Positions 1 through 11,100 of a DNA stretch of 64,000 bases are shown here, one piece after another (the stretch's first letter is position 1; the number at the start of each line of letters is the position of its first letter). The translations under genes were made by a program, and so were the position numbers. The notes beneath the pieces are model-generated. The model did no database searches and was not told where the DNA came from. It saw only the letters and a program-made list of their open reading frames with translations. This stretch comes from Linnemannia schmuckeri (Eukaryota; Mortierellomycota; Mortierellomycetes; Mortierellales; Mortierellaceae). The DNA lies in the NCBI GenBank assembly GCA_029449235.1, contig JANATG010000009.1, positions 1,860,001 to 1,924,000 of the forward strand. The letters are read 5' to 3'.

Positions 1-151
1 AGCGATGATGAATTGCATTCGCTTTTTTTTTACCGTTGACGAGAATGAGGACAGAGGCGATGGCGACATGGTACCACTGCAACTCGACCATAGGCTTCTG
101 CGACCCGCAGTCGCCGTCCTTGTCGCCGACGAGAGGTAGAGAAAGATCCAT
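1..151 (-). CDS. Probable UPF0014 (YbbM/FetB-like) membrane protein, 5' exon only
   Basis: The start codon is at 151-149 and the first exon runs down to 34, where a donor (G|GTAAAA) follows phase 1. The rest lies beyond the left edge. The visible 39 residues are an acidic polar leader followed by the start of a hydrophobic helix, WYHVAIASVLILVNG. This resembles the first transmembrane segment of fungal UPF0014 proteins, which have a short leader and then a W-x-x-V-x-I-A-x-x-x-I-L-x-N-type helix. The family is multi-pass membrane proteins; the bacterial relative FetB is linked to metal export, but the fungal role is not established. Identification from one helix is tentative; any polytopic membrane protein could begin this way. 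It is co-oriented with the next gene (stop at 481), about 330 bp downstream of it. Confidence 0.45.
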   Translation of the reverse strand, partial: MDLSLPLVGDKDGDCGSQKPMVELQWYHVAIASVLILVNGKKKANAIHHR

Positions 152-480
152 TAGAGGTGAAAGAGGGGTATTAGCACAGTGTAAATAAGAGGCGAAGGGG
201 ATAAAAGACAAGGCGTTGGAGGAGAAAAGGGGTATGTTGTTGGATGGAGAAAAGGTGAATGAGAAGAAAGGTGAATGAGAAGGAGAGAAGTCAATGCAGG
301 CAAAAGTTGGAAGACAAGAAAAAAAAAAAAGTACTGGTTGTCGTCGGACATCAGATGCCTTTTTAGGACAGACTCGCGCGCATACAAAAAAAAACTTTTG
401 GGTTTCAAGATTAAGAGGTTGAATGAGAAGAACAGTAGGTCTTTATCATCAAATTAGAGAGTGTCGTTCATAACGTGCGT
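152..480. other. Intergenic spacer
   Basis: This lies between the minus-strand gene ending at 481 and the probable UPF0014 start at 151, so it should hold a 3' UTR and a promoter. It is purine-rich on the plus strand with an A-run near 320-331. I see no gene here. Confidence 0.6.
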
Positions 481-3380
481 TCACCACGCACCTACTACCC
501 TACCAGGTGGTGCTTGATTGTCACTCATCGCCCGGTCCTGACTATTGCTAACATCATCCTTCGGCGCATCCTTCCCCTCCGTAGCAGTCGCAGATTGTAC
601 AGACGACCCAGCGCCTAAAAGTCCCGAGGTATTCGTCAACTCATAGTCTCTCCTTGCATCCCGGACCATCCCGTATCCTTGCTTGGCCTTACTCCATGTA
701 TGCCTCACAATAATGATCATAATCGTCACACCCTCAACAATGTAGAACAACCCTCGAATCACCCACGACAGCATAATCAGCAGCATATCCATCCAGGGGT
801 TCTCAATCCTCTTCAGATTCATCACTTGAATCTGGTCCTCTACCTCCTTCAACTTGACGAAGTACGACTCGTTCCACTCGGCCGTAAACTTATCCACAAC
901 CTCCTTGAAGATCGGCTCCTTCTCCCTCAACTGTGTTCCCGTAGCCTCATGAAGTTGTTGTAGACGCTGTCGACAGTCCGCCAACATCACCCGCATCTCC
1001 TTGACGGACTCTCGAGTAGACTCCAGGCTGGCCTTGAACGTCATGGTGACCGACGCGTGGATCGATGACATGGATCCTCCCATCTCCCGTGTTGAAGTAA
1101 GAGACAAATCTCGTTGTTGCTTCCGTGCCTTCAAGGTCTCCAGAGGTGCAATATGCGGCGTAGGTGTCGGTCGGACCCTGTGATGCCTGGCCGCGTCGCT
1201 CACCCTCAAGAATGCCTGGGATTCGTCCTCCTCTCCCGCAGCCTCCTGTTCGGGTTCCTCAACCAACGGACCATCACCAGAAACAGGCCAGTAAGCTTCT
1301 GGGTGCTCAGCTCGCTGATGACGCTCAATCGAATCGTACTTCTTTTTAGACCACGCCACAACATCCTTGATCCACTTCTCGCTATGATCCTGCTCTTGGT
1401 CCAAGCGTAGCTCCAACATGTCCCATTTCCGTGCACGATTCTTGGCATCTACATCCCGGTGCTCCTCCATACCAAGTGTCAAATGAATATTGAGGACATC
1501 GACGTTACTGAGATGGTTGGGGTAGATATTAGACTTTTTCATAGTCGAAGAAATGCCCAGGTACTCGTCATATGTTGGCAATGGCTCCTGCGACGTCAAC
1601 AAAGGACTCAGATCAACTACATGAAATAGCGTACACGAAAACATTAGTAACGTTGGCCACAACTTACCACTTTATCAATTTGACCCAAACCAGACTTGTA
1701 ACTTTACCTGTTTCAGATGCCCAGTCAACTGAGGCAAGGTCTGGTCGTTGCTTCAAACGCTGGAGCATCCGCTTGGGTATCCGGTCGCTCTCAATCAACA
1801 GTTGTGGCGCCGCTGGAACAGCCTGAGTACCATCGGGGTTGAGAGTGTTGCCAACAAGGTCGTCTCCTGAAAACCCAGACACCGGTGCCATAAGCGGCGA
1901 CTTGTCGACGCGCGTTGGGTTCAGCATGGGCGACTTATCTGTCCTGGCGGTTGGGTTGGGCACTGGTGTCTTTTCATTCCTGATAGGGTTGAGCATAATT
2001 GCCTTGTCAGATTTGTTTGTGGATTCGTGCGCGTTTGGAAGGGGGCCAACTCTGGGCGATCCTGCATTCACACCATCTGGTGTCTTCATGCCCTCCAAAA
2101 CTGGCGAAGAACTACTGCTTATAACCCTGAAGTTCATCTATTTTAACGACGGTCACAATAACAACAGTTAACGGACTGCGGTGTGAGGTAACACCCTCGC
2201 TCGACACAGGTCCTCCTTGCTCCTTTTTATATCATACCTTTGGACGCTGAACTCCATCCAGTGAATTCCTGCCGGAAGAGGGCTGACTGGATGACATACG
2301 CCCACTAGGCTGACCCTGAAGATGAGCAAGTGCGGGATCCAATTTCTTGCCTAGCGACTTGTTACCGTCGGAAAAGAGGGGCTTCCCGTTGGCTGCGCTG
2401 GTAGGACTATTGGTGGGAGACTCTCCTTGCTGAATCACAGAGAGTGTCTTGTGGCCTCGTTTCCACATCATCTTGTCCGTGAAACGACGGAGTGACGAGC
2501 GCTATGTGGATATTTTGCATAGTAAAGAGTAAATAACCTGCAGACTATAAGCGTTAACATTTCAATGCGCGTAGCTACGAAACGGTAAACTGGTCATACC
2601 TTAACCGCTGCGTTGGCTACACTGTCGCTCTCATCCTGACTGTCATCCAAGCGTTCGCCCTCTGCCCACTGAACAGGCGGTGCCCAGTGACCTCCAATTT
2701 CATCATCTGTCAGCGCGATACTGGGGTCGTTGGGATCCGCCACTCTCGTCATTGGCTGGTCAAGAGAAGGTCTGCACTTGGCGTCGGTTTGGACTTGACT
2801 AAGATTCCCTGACGGTGAGCTAATGAGTGATGGTGGGATCACTTCGACTGTAGGAGCATACCGTTGACCTTGAGGTGGAGGAAGAGCTGGTTGAAGAAAT
2901 GGACTGTGCTGACTGTCGAGAGAACGTCGCTCATCGATCGGAGCAGTTGCTGTGAGTGATGGACTGCCATACGAGAACGTCGGTTGCGATTCCTGATGAT
3001 GATGGAGATCCGCATCCTGTCCACCTTTTTTCCCGCGCACGCTGAACATCCCAAGAAAAGAGTTTCGTTTCGAGGATGGAGTCCCCACAGCGGGTTGCTC
3101 CAAGTTAGATCCAAAGCCATTGTATACATCCGATAGTGAAGGGCCTTGAGTAGGCATGTTCGACTGGACAGGAGGTCTTGTTGCCACATTATCCGTGAAA
3201 TGAGGTCTAGAATCCTCAGAGACGTCCTTAGCTTGGGTGATGGATATTGGCTCCAGGGACGAGTACGATGATCCATGAGCATAGCCCGGATTCGTAGACG
3301 ACGATATTGTACTGAGAGGCGATGATCCTGACTGGTTGTTGCTATGCTCCCTTGCAACATCGCTGGCGTTCTCCTGCTGT

Positions 3381-3424
<44 letters not shown>

Positions 3425-4786
3425 TTGATGGATGTCGCTCGTTATTGATGGTCCATAAGAGTCTCCAGAGGTAGAGTACTCGACACCAAAGCTCTCCATT
3501 GACGTAGACGACAAGTGCTGCTGAAGAGAGTCATGAGAGAGTCCATTCGCGGTCCTGTGGAGATGTTGTTGAGAATGAGAGTTTTGGCTACTCAACGTTG
3601 GCAGTCGAGATAGTGCCGCCGCCTCTGCTGCCTCTGCTGCTTCTGCTTCTTTGACCATACGATCCACATCCCAAATACAGCTCAGCTCCTCGACCTTGTC
3701 CACAAAGCGATACTTGTCGTGCTTTGACCGCCGGGGCCGTGAATATCCCGCATCCATGGAGACCTTCCCGTCGTTGCCTGACCTTGGCGTGGATGTTGAT
3801 TTGATTCGTGGAAGAACTTCCCTCAACTTTTGCAACCGGTTTACCGGGTGACCAGTCCTGATCGATCGGAATAGCTCTGAGTAGCGTGCTTCAAGAGCAC
3901 TCTTGCACTGGTTTGACAGCTGAAGCGACTTTTCCGACGGCACGAATTGAAGCGCTAATGTGGATTCAAAGAGGGCCAACATGGGCATTTGATAAACATT
4001 CCATTGAAACTCGCCTCTTCTTGTGTTTACTCATTTTGCACGCATGATCACCACTCCTATTTTTCTTCTTGCACGTTCGCCTCGATCGTACAACCATATT
4101 TTACCTGTGGAAAGGTCGTTTGTTGGTAAAGAGACCACGCGCTGTCGCTTCTGTGCTGGGTTGTTATGCTCCACTCGCTTCTTGGTCATTTCTGTGAGCT
4201 TGAAGACATGGTCATCATCAATCGATTCGACAAGGCTCTGGATACTGTTGGACGGCTCCATTTGCGACGTAGGAGGGAATCCTTGGTCAGCTGTGTTGCT
4301 GTTGTTATTATTCCTTGGCTCAAACTCCCTCCGTTTGAACCCTGTTGGTCCATCTGATGCTCCTCCTCCTGCAGCTGCAAACAGACCACTGCTGTTGCTG
4401 TGGCTGTTGCTCCTGCTAACAGCCCCATCCAATTGCCATCCTCCTAGGGTCCTGTTATGAGTATCAACAATCCGATCTGATCCTGAGACTCCTCCTGCTC
4501 CTCCTCCGTTTCGTTCTGGTGTTGTCGGGGAGTGGTGTCCACCTGGTGGTGCAAGTCGCACTGCACGTGGGGACTTTGAACTTGGAAGTGGAGAAGGTTG
4601 TTCGTTGTATGGGCCTAGCCAACCAGAAGAGTTTTGCTGATGGCGAGGAGAGGGTTCGGTGCGGACTCTTTGACGACCAGCTGTTGTTGCGGACGAGTCT
4701 TCTAGATGAGAGGAAGTGGAGCCATTATATAGTTTGTTGGAAGGATGCTGCTGCTGCTGTTGCTGTTGGTGATGGTGATGATGCAT
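481..4786 (-). CDS. Large low-complexity orphan protein with C-terminal membrane segment (1,288 aa, 5 exons)
   Basis: Exons (minus): 4786-4105, 3954-2600, 2501-2238, 2137-1708, 1616-481; the frame closes at 3,867 nt. I do not recognise the family. Order of parts: a His/Gln/Ser-rich N terminus; a conserved-looking helical block at about 228-330 (beginning ALQFVPSEKSLQ); a run of 18 Gln; Ser/Pro-rich linkers; a basic patch SSLRRFTDKMMWKRG; short repeats around MLNPTR; an acidic charged region; a heptad-like helix (about residues 1,100-1,180); and one long or hairpin hydrophobic segment at about 1186-1214, leaving a 74-residue polar tail. This suggests a membrane-tethered, mostly disordered cytosolic protein, an inference from composition. 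The last intron uses the donor ACAG|GTAAAG at 1707 because a later GTAAGT at 1667 would put a stop in frame. The start ATG at 4786 is the first in frame. Confidence 0.7.
3374..3427 (-). repeat. CAA/CAG repeat encoding 18 consecutive Gln
   Basis: Eighteen uninterrupted CAA/CAG codons (read on the minus strand) lie in exon 2 of the orphan gene. The two codons are mixed, so the tract is not a pure CAG expansion. It sits between Ser-rich segments and is probably length-variable between strains. Confidence 0.9.
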
Positions 4787-5275
4787 GGGTCGTTGTAGGT
4801 GTGGTGTTGTTGATGAGGGTCCTGAGTTGTGTGTGTGGTTCGGTGTTTTTTCTTTATGAACAGGTCGTCAGAGAATGTATATTTGTAAGGAAGTGTATAA
4901 GTGTTGGTAACGGGGTCGTGAAGGTGATTAGGATTAGAGGGAAGGGGTAAGCAGGCAATGAAGCAGAGTGAAGTGGAGCGGCGATGAACAAAGAGAGAGC
5001 AAGCAAGGTGAGAGCAGAAGGGACAAAGATAAACAGAGAGACAGACAGAGACAACGAGAAATGAAAAGTGCGAGAGAAGGCGTGTCCGCCTGCCTTTCAT
5101 TTCATTCATTACAGTGCAAAATCCACAGTAGCAGTCACCGCTGCTTTAAAAATGGATGGCAAAGCAGACATCGGAATATTAGGGCTGTCGCATGCCAACC
5201 CAACTTGTCCAGGCGTTCGTTTTTTATTTTTAAGTGCTTTTATTTCCAAAACTTAACTAGCAAAAAAAAAGGTTT
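4787..5275. other. Intergenic spacer between two minus-strand genes
   Basis: This contains the promoter/5' UTR of the orphan gene (start 4786) and the 3' UTR of the RRM gene (stop 5276). Open frames here are low-complexity and unsupported. No further feature is visible. Confidence 0.6.
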
Positions 5276-7260
5276 TTAAAAGAAACCTCTGTTGACACCC
5301 CCCGAAGAGAGGGACGACAGACCGCCGAGCTGAGCATTCTGCATACGAAGCATCGCCATACGCTGCTCCTCATCATGGAGTTGAGCCATCCGCTGCTGCT
5401 GCTCCCTCAGCACACGCTCTGCTGCCAAAATGTTGTCCGAATAAAGATTACCATGATTACGCAGCCTAGAAAAGGAGGAAAAATAGAGGACACACGGTGA
5501 GTTTACGGCTTTCAACAAAGTCAACAGCAGACATACAAGACAACTGTTGAACTTACGTTCCGTGGACAGCCTTCGTCAAAAGCTTCATAGGTCCTGCAAT
5601 CGAACTTGGCACGCGGTTGACATTGCTTGGTGTCTCGTTATGGATGATCGCCTCAGCCCGCATCGTAACCCGGAGAATCTGATCTGTTGAATTGATGATA
5701 AGAAAAGAAAGCGCAATATTAGTTTCTCTCCTAAACAAATTTGCAACCACCTCTCCTTAGTCCATTGCATTTCACATATCAAAAAGCTATCTTACTGTTG
5801 TCTGCCTTCTTGCCGTTCAAATTGTCGATTGCTGCAATGCCTGCTGCCTTTCTTGCATAGGTCACCTGTGCAAATCCGTTGGAGCAGTCGCAAGATCTGA
5901 TCTCTCCGAATCTCGAGCAGACATACTATTTTTTCAATAGCGATGATGAACAGAAAATTAGTAAGATATCGCTCCAAGAATATTAAAGCCAAGCGATCAA
6001 TTTCCCACGATACAAACAAAGAGGACACGCACCTTCACGTCATCGGTAGTGGTGCCAGGGTCAAGATTCTCTATCTCAATTGTCACAGGCCCGCTCTCGC
6101 CACGGAAGGTGACAGATTGTTGTCCTGGTGCCGACCCCCTGATGGCAATTGGGTTGTTGTCTACCTCCATGTCCACATCCATAGACATCGAGGAAGAGAT
6201 GACCGCAGGAGGAACCCGTCCAGCTGGTCTGTTGTCCTGACGTGCTACCGATTCTGGTGCCCTAGGGTTGGTTCCTTGTCTCTTGACGTTATTTGCGCTG
6301 TTGCTATTGATGCTGTTGTTATTGGCGGGGCTGTTGTGATTGCTGTGATTGTTGTTGTGAGTGGTGAGGCTGATGGGGTTGCTGTTATTGTTGATGCTGT
6401 TGTTAGGGATGCTGATACGACCACTGAGATTTCCGGAGCGAGTCTGCTGGTGTGTGTTGTTTCCTCCACGAAGATCGCCTGGGTGTTGGTGAGTAGGGTT
6501 CCTGTCAACTTGACGGCCACCTGAGGGATGACCGGGTCCTCTGTGAACGTCTCCTCCACGGTTTCCACTTGTGTGTGCCGAAGTTTCTGGAATCCTGGGA
6601 CCAGTTGGAATGCGTTCATCTCGTCTTGGGATGCGTTCATCTCGTCTGTTACCAGAAGCGGCAGCAGCAGCGGCTTTGGCTTTGGCAGCGGCAGTAGCAG
6701 AGGTAAGACCCTCGTGCTTGATCTGCTGAGTAGTGACCAACCGCATAGACTTTGTTGTCAATGGTCCTGTGGGTTGTTGCTGTTGCTGTTTCTTTCCAGT
6801 GGTGAATCCGACTTTATGGTTGACAGTGACGAGTTTGAGGTTGGTTGCTGGTTTGGGGATGTATCCTGCGGTGAAGATTTCTTTGATGGGGGCTTTGGCT
6901 GCTTTGAACGACGCTGTAAACAAGGCCGTCTCCTTCTTGACCTTTCCTGGAGCCTATTACAAGTGTGTTTGCAAGTGAGTTCTCTTTTAGTGGTCTTGTT
7001 AATTGTTATTGCTGAATGTTGCGTGTGTGCTGTTAATGTCGATGTCAACAGGAAGACAATCAACTTACGGCGTAGGGCGAGTTTGGTTTGGCGGCTCTGA
7101 TGGCTCTATCGTTCCTGATGGCGGCCCTGGACTTGATGCCTCCCGCAGCCTTTTTTGGGATCTTTGTGTCCTTGGCTTGAGTTGCCTTGCCCGTCATTTT
7201 CTTCTTTTGCTCACGCTGCTTCTTGATGAGATCGTCAAGGCTCTGGTCGATTTGGTTCAT
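5276..7260 (-). CDS. RRM protein with N-terminal UAP56-binding-like motif; ALYREF/Yra1-type mRNA export adaptor (519 aa, 5 exons)
   Basis: Exons: 7260-7069, 6953-6033, 5925-5796, 5683-5557, 5465-5276 (1,560 nt, frame closes). Residues 1-21 contain QSLDDLIKKQREQKKK, matching the UAP56-binding motif (LDD-I/L-I-K) at the N terminus of ALYREF/Yra1/UIF export adaptors. A long Asn/Arg/Gly-rich region follows, with a tandem RRDERIP repeat. A single RRM at about 352-430 has RNP2-like VTIEIENL and RNP1-like GFAQVTYA. The C terminus is a Gln/Arg/Met-rich helix. Known family role: bridging the TREX helicase to spliced mRNA for nuclear export. The start is the ATG before NQIDQ because the motif normally begins within about ten residues of the N terminus; an upstream in-frame extension looks like UTR. 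The RRM is split by two introns. It could instead be another RRM protein carrying this motif. Confidence 0.78.
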
Positions 7261-8362
7261 GGCTGGTGTGCTGTTATTGTCGGACCGTTGGTTGATTGGA
7301 GGGTGAGCGAAAGAGTGGAGAAAAGAAATCAAATACGAGGGGAAAAGAGTAATCGGGGATGAGGAAGCCGATGAAAGGTGAAAGGGAAGTGAGCAGAGAG
7401 CGATCAAAAAATAGCTCCTCTCGTTGGGTCTTTGGCCTTGTGCTTTTGCACCACTCATAAATCGTGCGCGAAAAGCCTCTTTAGTTAAGGGTCTTTCTCT
7501 TTTCTTTGACCCCTGGATCTCTTACACTTTAAGCCCCGCCCTTGACGCCCCACCTTCCTCTTATATCCAGACCAATTAGACACCATCACAAGTCCACCTT
7601 GTCTGCTTTGAATGTTACCTCATATGTTCAAGCTAGTAAGGGATCTTTATAGTCTCTCTTTTCCGTGCAAGTTTGTACCAGCTACCGACTGGTGTCAATT
7701 CAGTTCGCTGCACGAATCCAATGAGCACGGAGACATGGCAATATCAAACGTAGCATGCATTATTATCTGCAAGGATCGAAATCAAATACACGCCCGGTTC
7801 CCTCAGGGTACCAACGGTAACCTGACGCTGCACTCTCACGTCTCTAAGTCTCCCACTTCTCGGTTCCTTGAATACTTACCATTAATCTTCAACCATTACA
7901 CTCCATACCCCATCTCCTATTTTACACAGTTACAAAAACGAGAGTAACGTAAAATTGGTCGTGTAATGAGAAATACGACTTGTATTGTTTATGTACGATC
8001 GAGGCGAAGATAGTAGCAGAGTAAGCAGAGGCAGAGGGAAAAGGAGAGTGGTACCGGATGTCTGTTAATTCTAGCTAGCGCGCAATAGAACAAACAAAAC
8101 AGCTTGCCGCCGAACTGCTATTCCTGAGAGTTGGTCTGGAGTGACAAGACGCTCAGTCTTTGACCAAACCTATGACCTGGTAGACGACATCGATGTCGAC
8201 TGGGGCATCCTCGTGCGAGATAGGATGATTCACCTTTTTTCGTCTCTTGGACGAGCCTCTCATGGACCTCGACAGAAAAGCTGTAGAAATGCGTCAAAAG
8301 CCCTATAGATGACATGTCAAAAAACTCATTGAAATCCTGTAGCAAACCACAGCCGACTGTAC

Positions 8363-8363
<1 letters not shown>

Positions 8364-8399
<36 letters not shown>

Positions 8400-8421
8400 A
8401 TAATAATAATAATAATAATAA
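8364..8421 (+). repeat. Poly(A)34 followed by (TAA)8
   Basis: Thirty-four A residues run directly into eight TAA units. This is a microsatellite in the gene-poor block. The form resembles the 3' tail of a non-LTR retroposon, but no element body or target-site duplication is recognisable next to it. Confidence 0.85.
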
Positions 8422-9257
8422 TGGTCGTAGCAGACGACAGTAGATGACAGTAAACGACAGGAGACGACAAAATCAGGCATCAAGATAAACTGCACTTGAC
8501 GCAAGGATGACAATGACGGTAGCTCCTGGAACTGTTATGAAAAGTCTTCTTGGCCGCTCTTTTTTTGTTTCTTTTTTAGGAGTAAAGCTGTCATTATATT
8601 TTGAAACAATGCCTTCCTAGCAAATGAAGAGGAAGGGAGAAGCCACATCTAATTAAACGCGTTTTTTATGCCCCATTGATTTCCTATCCAGACGCAGTTA
8701 GAGTGACAAGGCTAAGATCTAAGACAAAGGTACGGACCAAGTACTTATAATTGCCTTATTTACAGGGTCAGCTATGTGCACTGAGGATCCACTCAGCCTC
8801 ATTCGTCATCAAGTTTACCCTCTTAAACAGGATCTTGGACCCTACTCTCGCACAAACCCTTGCTTGGATACTCAGAGATCGAGATCCGCTGTCCCTCTCT
8901 TTTTCGATCTCTCGATCCAATAGACATTTTGATTCTGGTAACAAAGTTGTGAGAGCTGCCATTCTCATGAGCATATATGCACATAGCTTTGCTGCTGAGA
9001 GCCATTTTACGGAAACAAGACCCGTAGGTATGCTGCCGACAACTTACGGAAGTGAGGTCCGTAGGCAGGCAAGATAGAGTAGGGAGGAGCGTTCCTGAGA
9101 AAAAAAGCGCAAGCACTTCGCGCTCTTTCTCGGATAGACATCCGTAGAAGCACGTTATGGAGGTTGTTTTTTTTTTATTTCTAGCGTGGTTGGGAGGCAT
9201 TGGTCATCCTGCACGTCTTAATCCGAGGAAAAGAGAGAGGGGAGAGAGGGGAGTGAA

Positions 9258-9273
9258 GGGGGGGGGGGGGGGG
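9258..9273 (+). repeat. G16 homopolymer
   Basis: Sixteen consecutive G sit in a purine-rich stretch (about 9225-9300). This could form a G-quadruplex and may be a length-unstable or assembly-sensitive site. Confidence 0.8.
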
Positions 9274-9395
9274 AGGGAAAGGAAAAAGAGAAGCGGAGAA
9301 ATGTTATTTTGTCTCTCCCTTCTCGGAATTCCTTATCCCTGGCAAGGTTTACTACGCGCATCTGCCTTCTGCAGAACACAAAATGGTCAAAGATG

Positions 9396-9432
<37 letters not shown>
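9396..9432 (+). repeat. Poly(A) tract of about 37 nt
   Basis: An uninterrupted A-run in the gene-poor block. It has no adjacent polyadenylation signal or coding remnant that would identify it as a processed pseudogene tail. Confidence 0.8.
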
Positions 9433-9435
<3 letters not shown>

Positions 9436-9865
9436 AATGACCGGCCCTGTCCCTCTGGATCGATTCCGATTGGACAAAAGACAAGAACGGTACACACCAG
9501 TATTCCAAAACTGCATCAATGGGCTCGATGTCTTTCTCGTTGTACTTCTCCGGATTGAATTGGACAAGGTTGTTACTCTCTTTGGTCGGACTGTCGGTCG
9601 GAGTGAGTGGGGATTTTTTTTTTTCTGTGAGCCATATTTGTTATTTTTCGGTAACAGACGATAGTGCGCACAAAAAAAAAGGAAGAACAAGGAAAAAGCA
9701 TGAGTCAATCCTCGGTGAGAATATGTTCGACAGACAAATGCGAGCGGACATGTCTACAGTGTCGTGGACCTGTGCTTAGGCTAAGGGTTTAAAGTCGAAA
9801 CAACGGACCGGTAATGTGTGGGTTGTGTATATCAAAGGTGGAACATGCAAGAAGAAGGAAGGGTA

Positions 9866-11100
9866 GATGGAATGAACAGATGGATACATCCGCTGCCTGT
9901 AAGAGAAGTCTTTTTGTATGCCCTAGCTCTTATTCATCTACCTTGCCACTGTCGACAAAGAAAGGGCGTTCTGAAGGGAGATGCGGTTATAGGAACAAAG
10001 GGGGACGCTTGAGTCTTGGGACAACCGGATAGAGAATCGATGTGGCGGTTGGACCAACAGAATACAAAACGATGAGAATGTTGATGAACATGAATGGTCA
10101 AGAGAAAAGGAACAACAGAAAACAACGACAAGCACAAGGAGAGCTGCGAGAAAATGGCTCTGCTCCGATTTGCTAACATCCAAGGATGGAATGAAAGGGA
10201 TGGATATATCAACTGTCTGCAAGATATAATTCAAATGCTCTATCTCGCACTATCTTTGCTACTCCCTTCAGAAAGTAAATGAGAATTTGAGAAAATCACA
10301 ACAGAAGGTTGTTCTTGAGAATAAAGGGATAGAGGCGATTGGATTGAGAAAATGTACACGAAGAAATAAGAAGTTGTTGATGGGATTGCCCAGTGAGCAT
10401 GGAGCTGTTCAGGAGAAAACAAAACACGGAAAAATTTAGAACAATAGATCTGCTTTCAATTCACTGACGTCCAGGGACCGAAATGAATGAAAAAAGAAAA
10501 AAGATGCATTCATGTTATTCCTGTGGACAACAAAAGAGTCTTCAGAAAGGGGATGTAGTAAAACATCTTTGGAATAAAGGATAAGAAACTTCGATGAGGC
10601 GATTGGATCCAGAAAATACACACGAAGAAACAGGAATCGAACCTCGATGGGATTGCTCTACGAGCAATGAGTGGTTGGTCAAGAGAAAAGAGTAGCATGA
10701 ATAAAAAAACACAACAGTTAACTCTGGGACAATGGATCCACTTCCTATTCGTCGACACCCAGGATGAAATGAATGGGAAAAAGAATAGAGTATCTCTGAC
10801 TGTGAGAGAACATCTCTATACACAATCTTGTCCATCTATCTGGCTGCTGTGAAAATTAAATGAGTTGAGATGTGATTATGAGAAGCGACTGTCTTGGGAG
10901 AAAAAGGATTAGGGATTGATAAGGCGATTGGACGGACACAAATGCACACGAACAATCAGGTAAAAGTGCAAGACTAAAAAACTTTGATGGGATAACTCTA
11001 TGGGCCTTGAGCGGTTCAAGAGGACTCAAACACAGAGACGAGAAGTAAACTCTGGGACAATGGATCTGCTTCCTATTCGTTGGCATCAAGGGAACCGTGG
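9866..11100. repeat. Old, diverged tandem repeat array, about four units of 260-325 bp
   Basis: The word GGCGATTGGA (or GGCGGTTGGA) recurs at 10044, 10334, 10598 and 10923. In copies 2-4 it is followed by ACACGAA-type sequence, then GATGGGAT and a segment around GGTCAAGAGAAAA, then in copies 3 and 4 CTCTGGGACAATGGATC and CTTCCTATTCGT, then a block like AGGATGGAATGAATGGGA. A partial unit tail (GATGGAATGAACAGATGGAT) is seen at about 9866. Spacings are about 290, 264 and 325 bp. No long open frame survives across the units. Copy 3 contains a perfect 7-bp hairpin ATTGCTC-TAC-GAGCAAT at about 10652-10668 and GGAATCGAACC just before it, which on the minus strand matches a tRNA B box. Confidence 0.6.

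Noticed and set aside
1664..1667. Donor GTAAGT at 1667 for the last intron of the orphan gene
   Set aside because: It gives a stop codon at the junction with the normal acceptor; the donor GTAAAG at 1707 restores frame.
8364..9432. Retroposon body between the poly(A) tracts
   Set aside because: No reverse transcriptase, endonuclease or target-site duplication can be seen near either tract.
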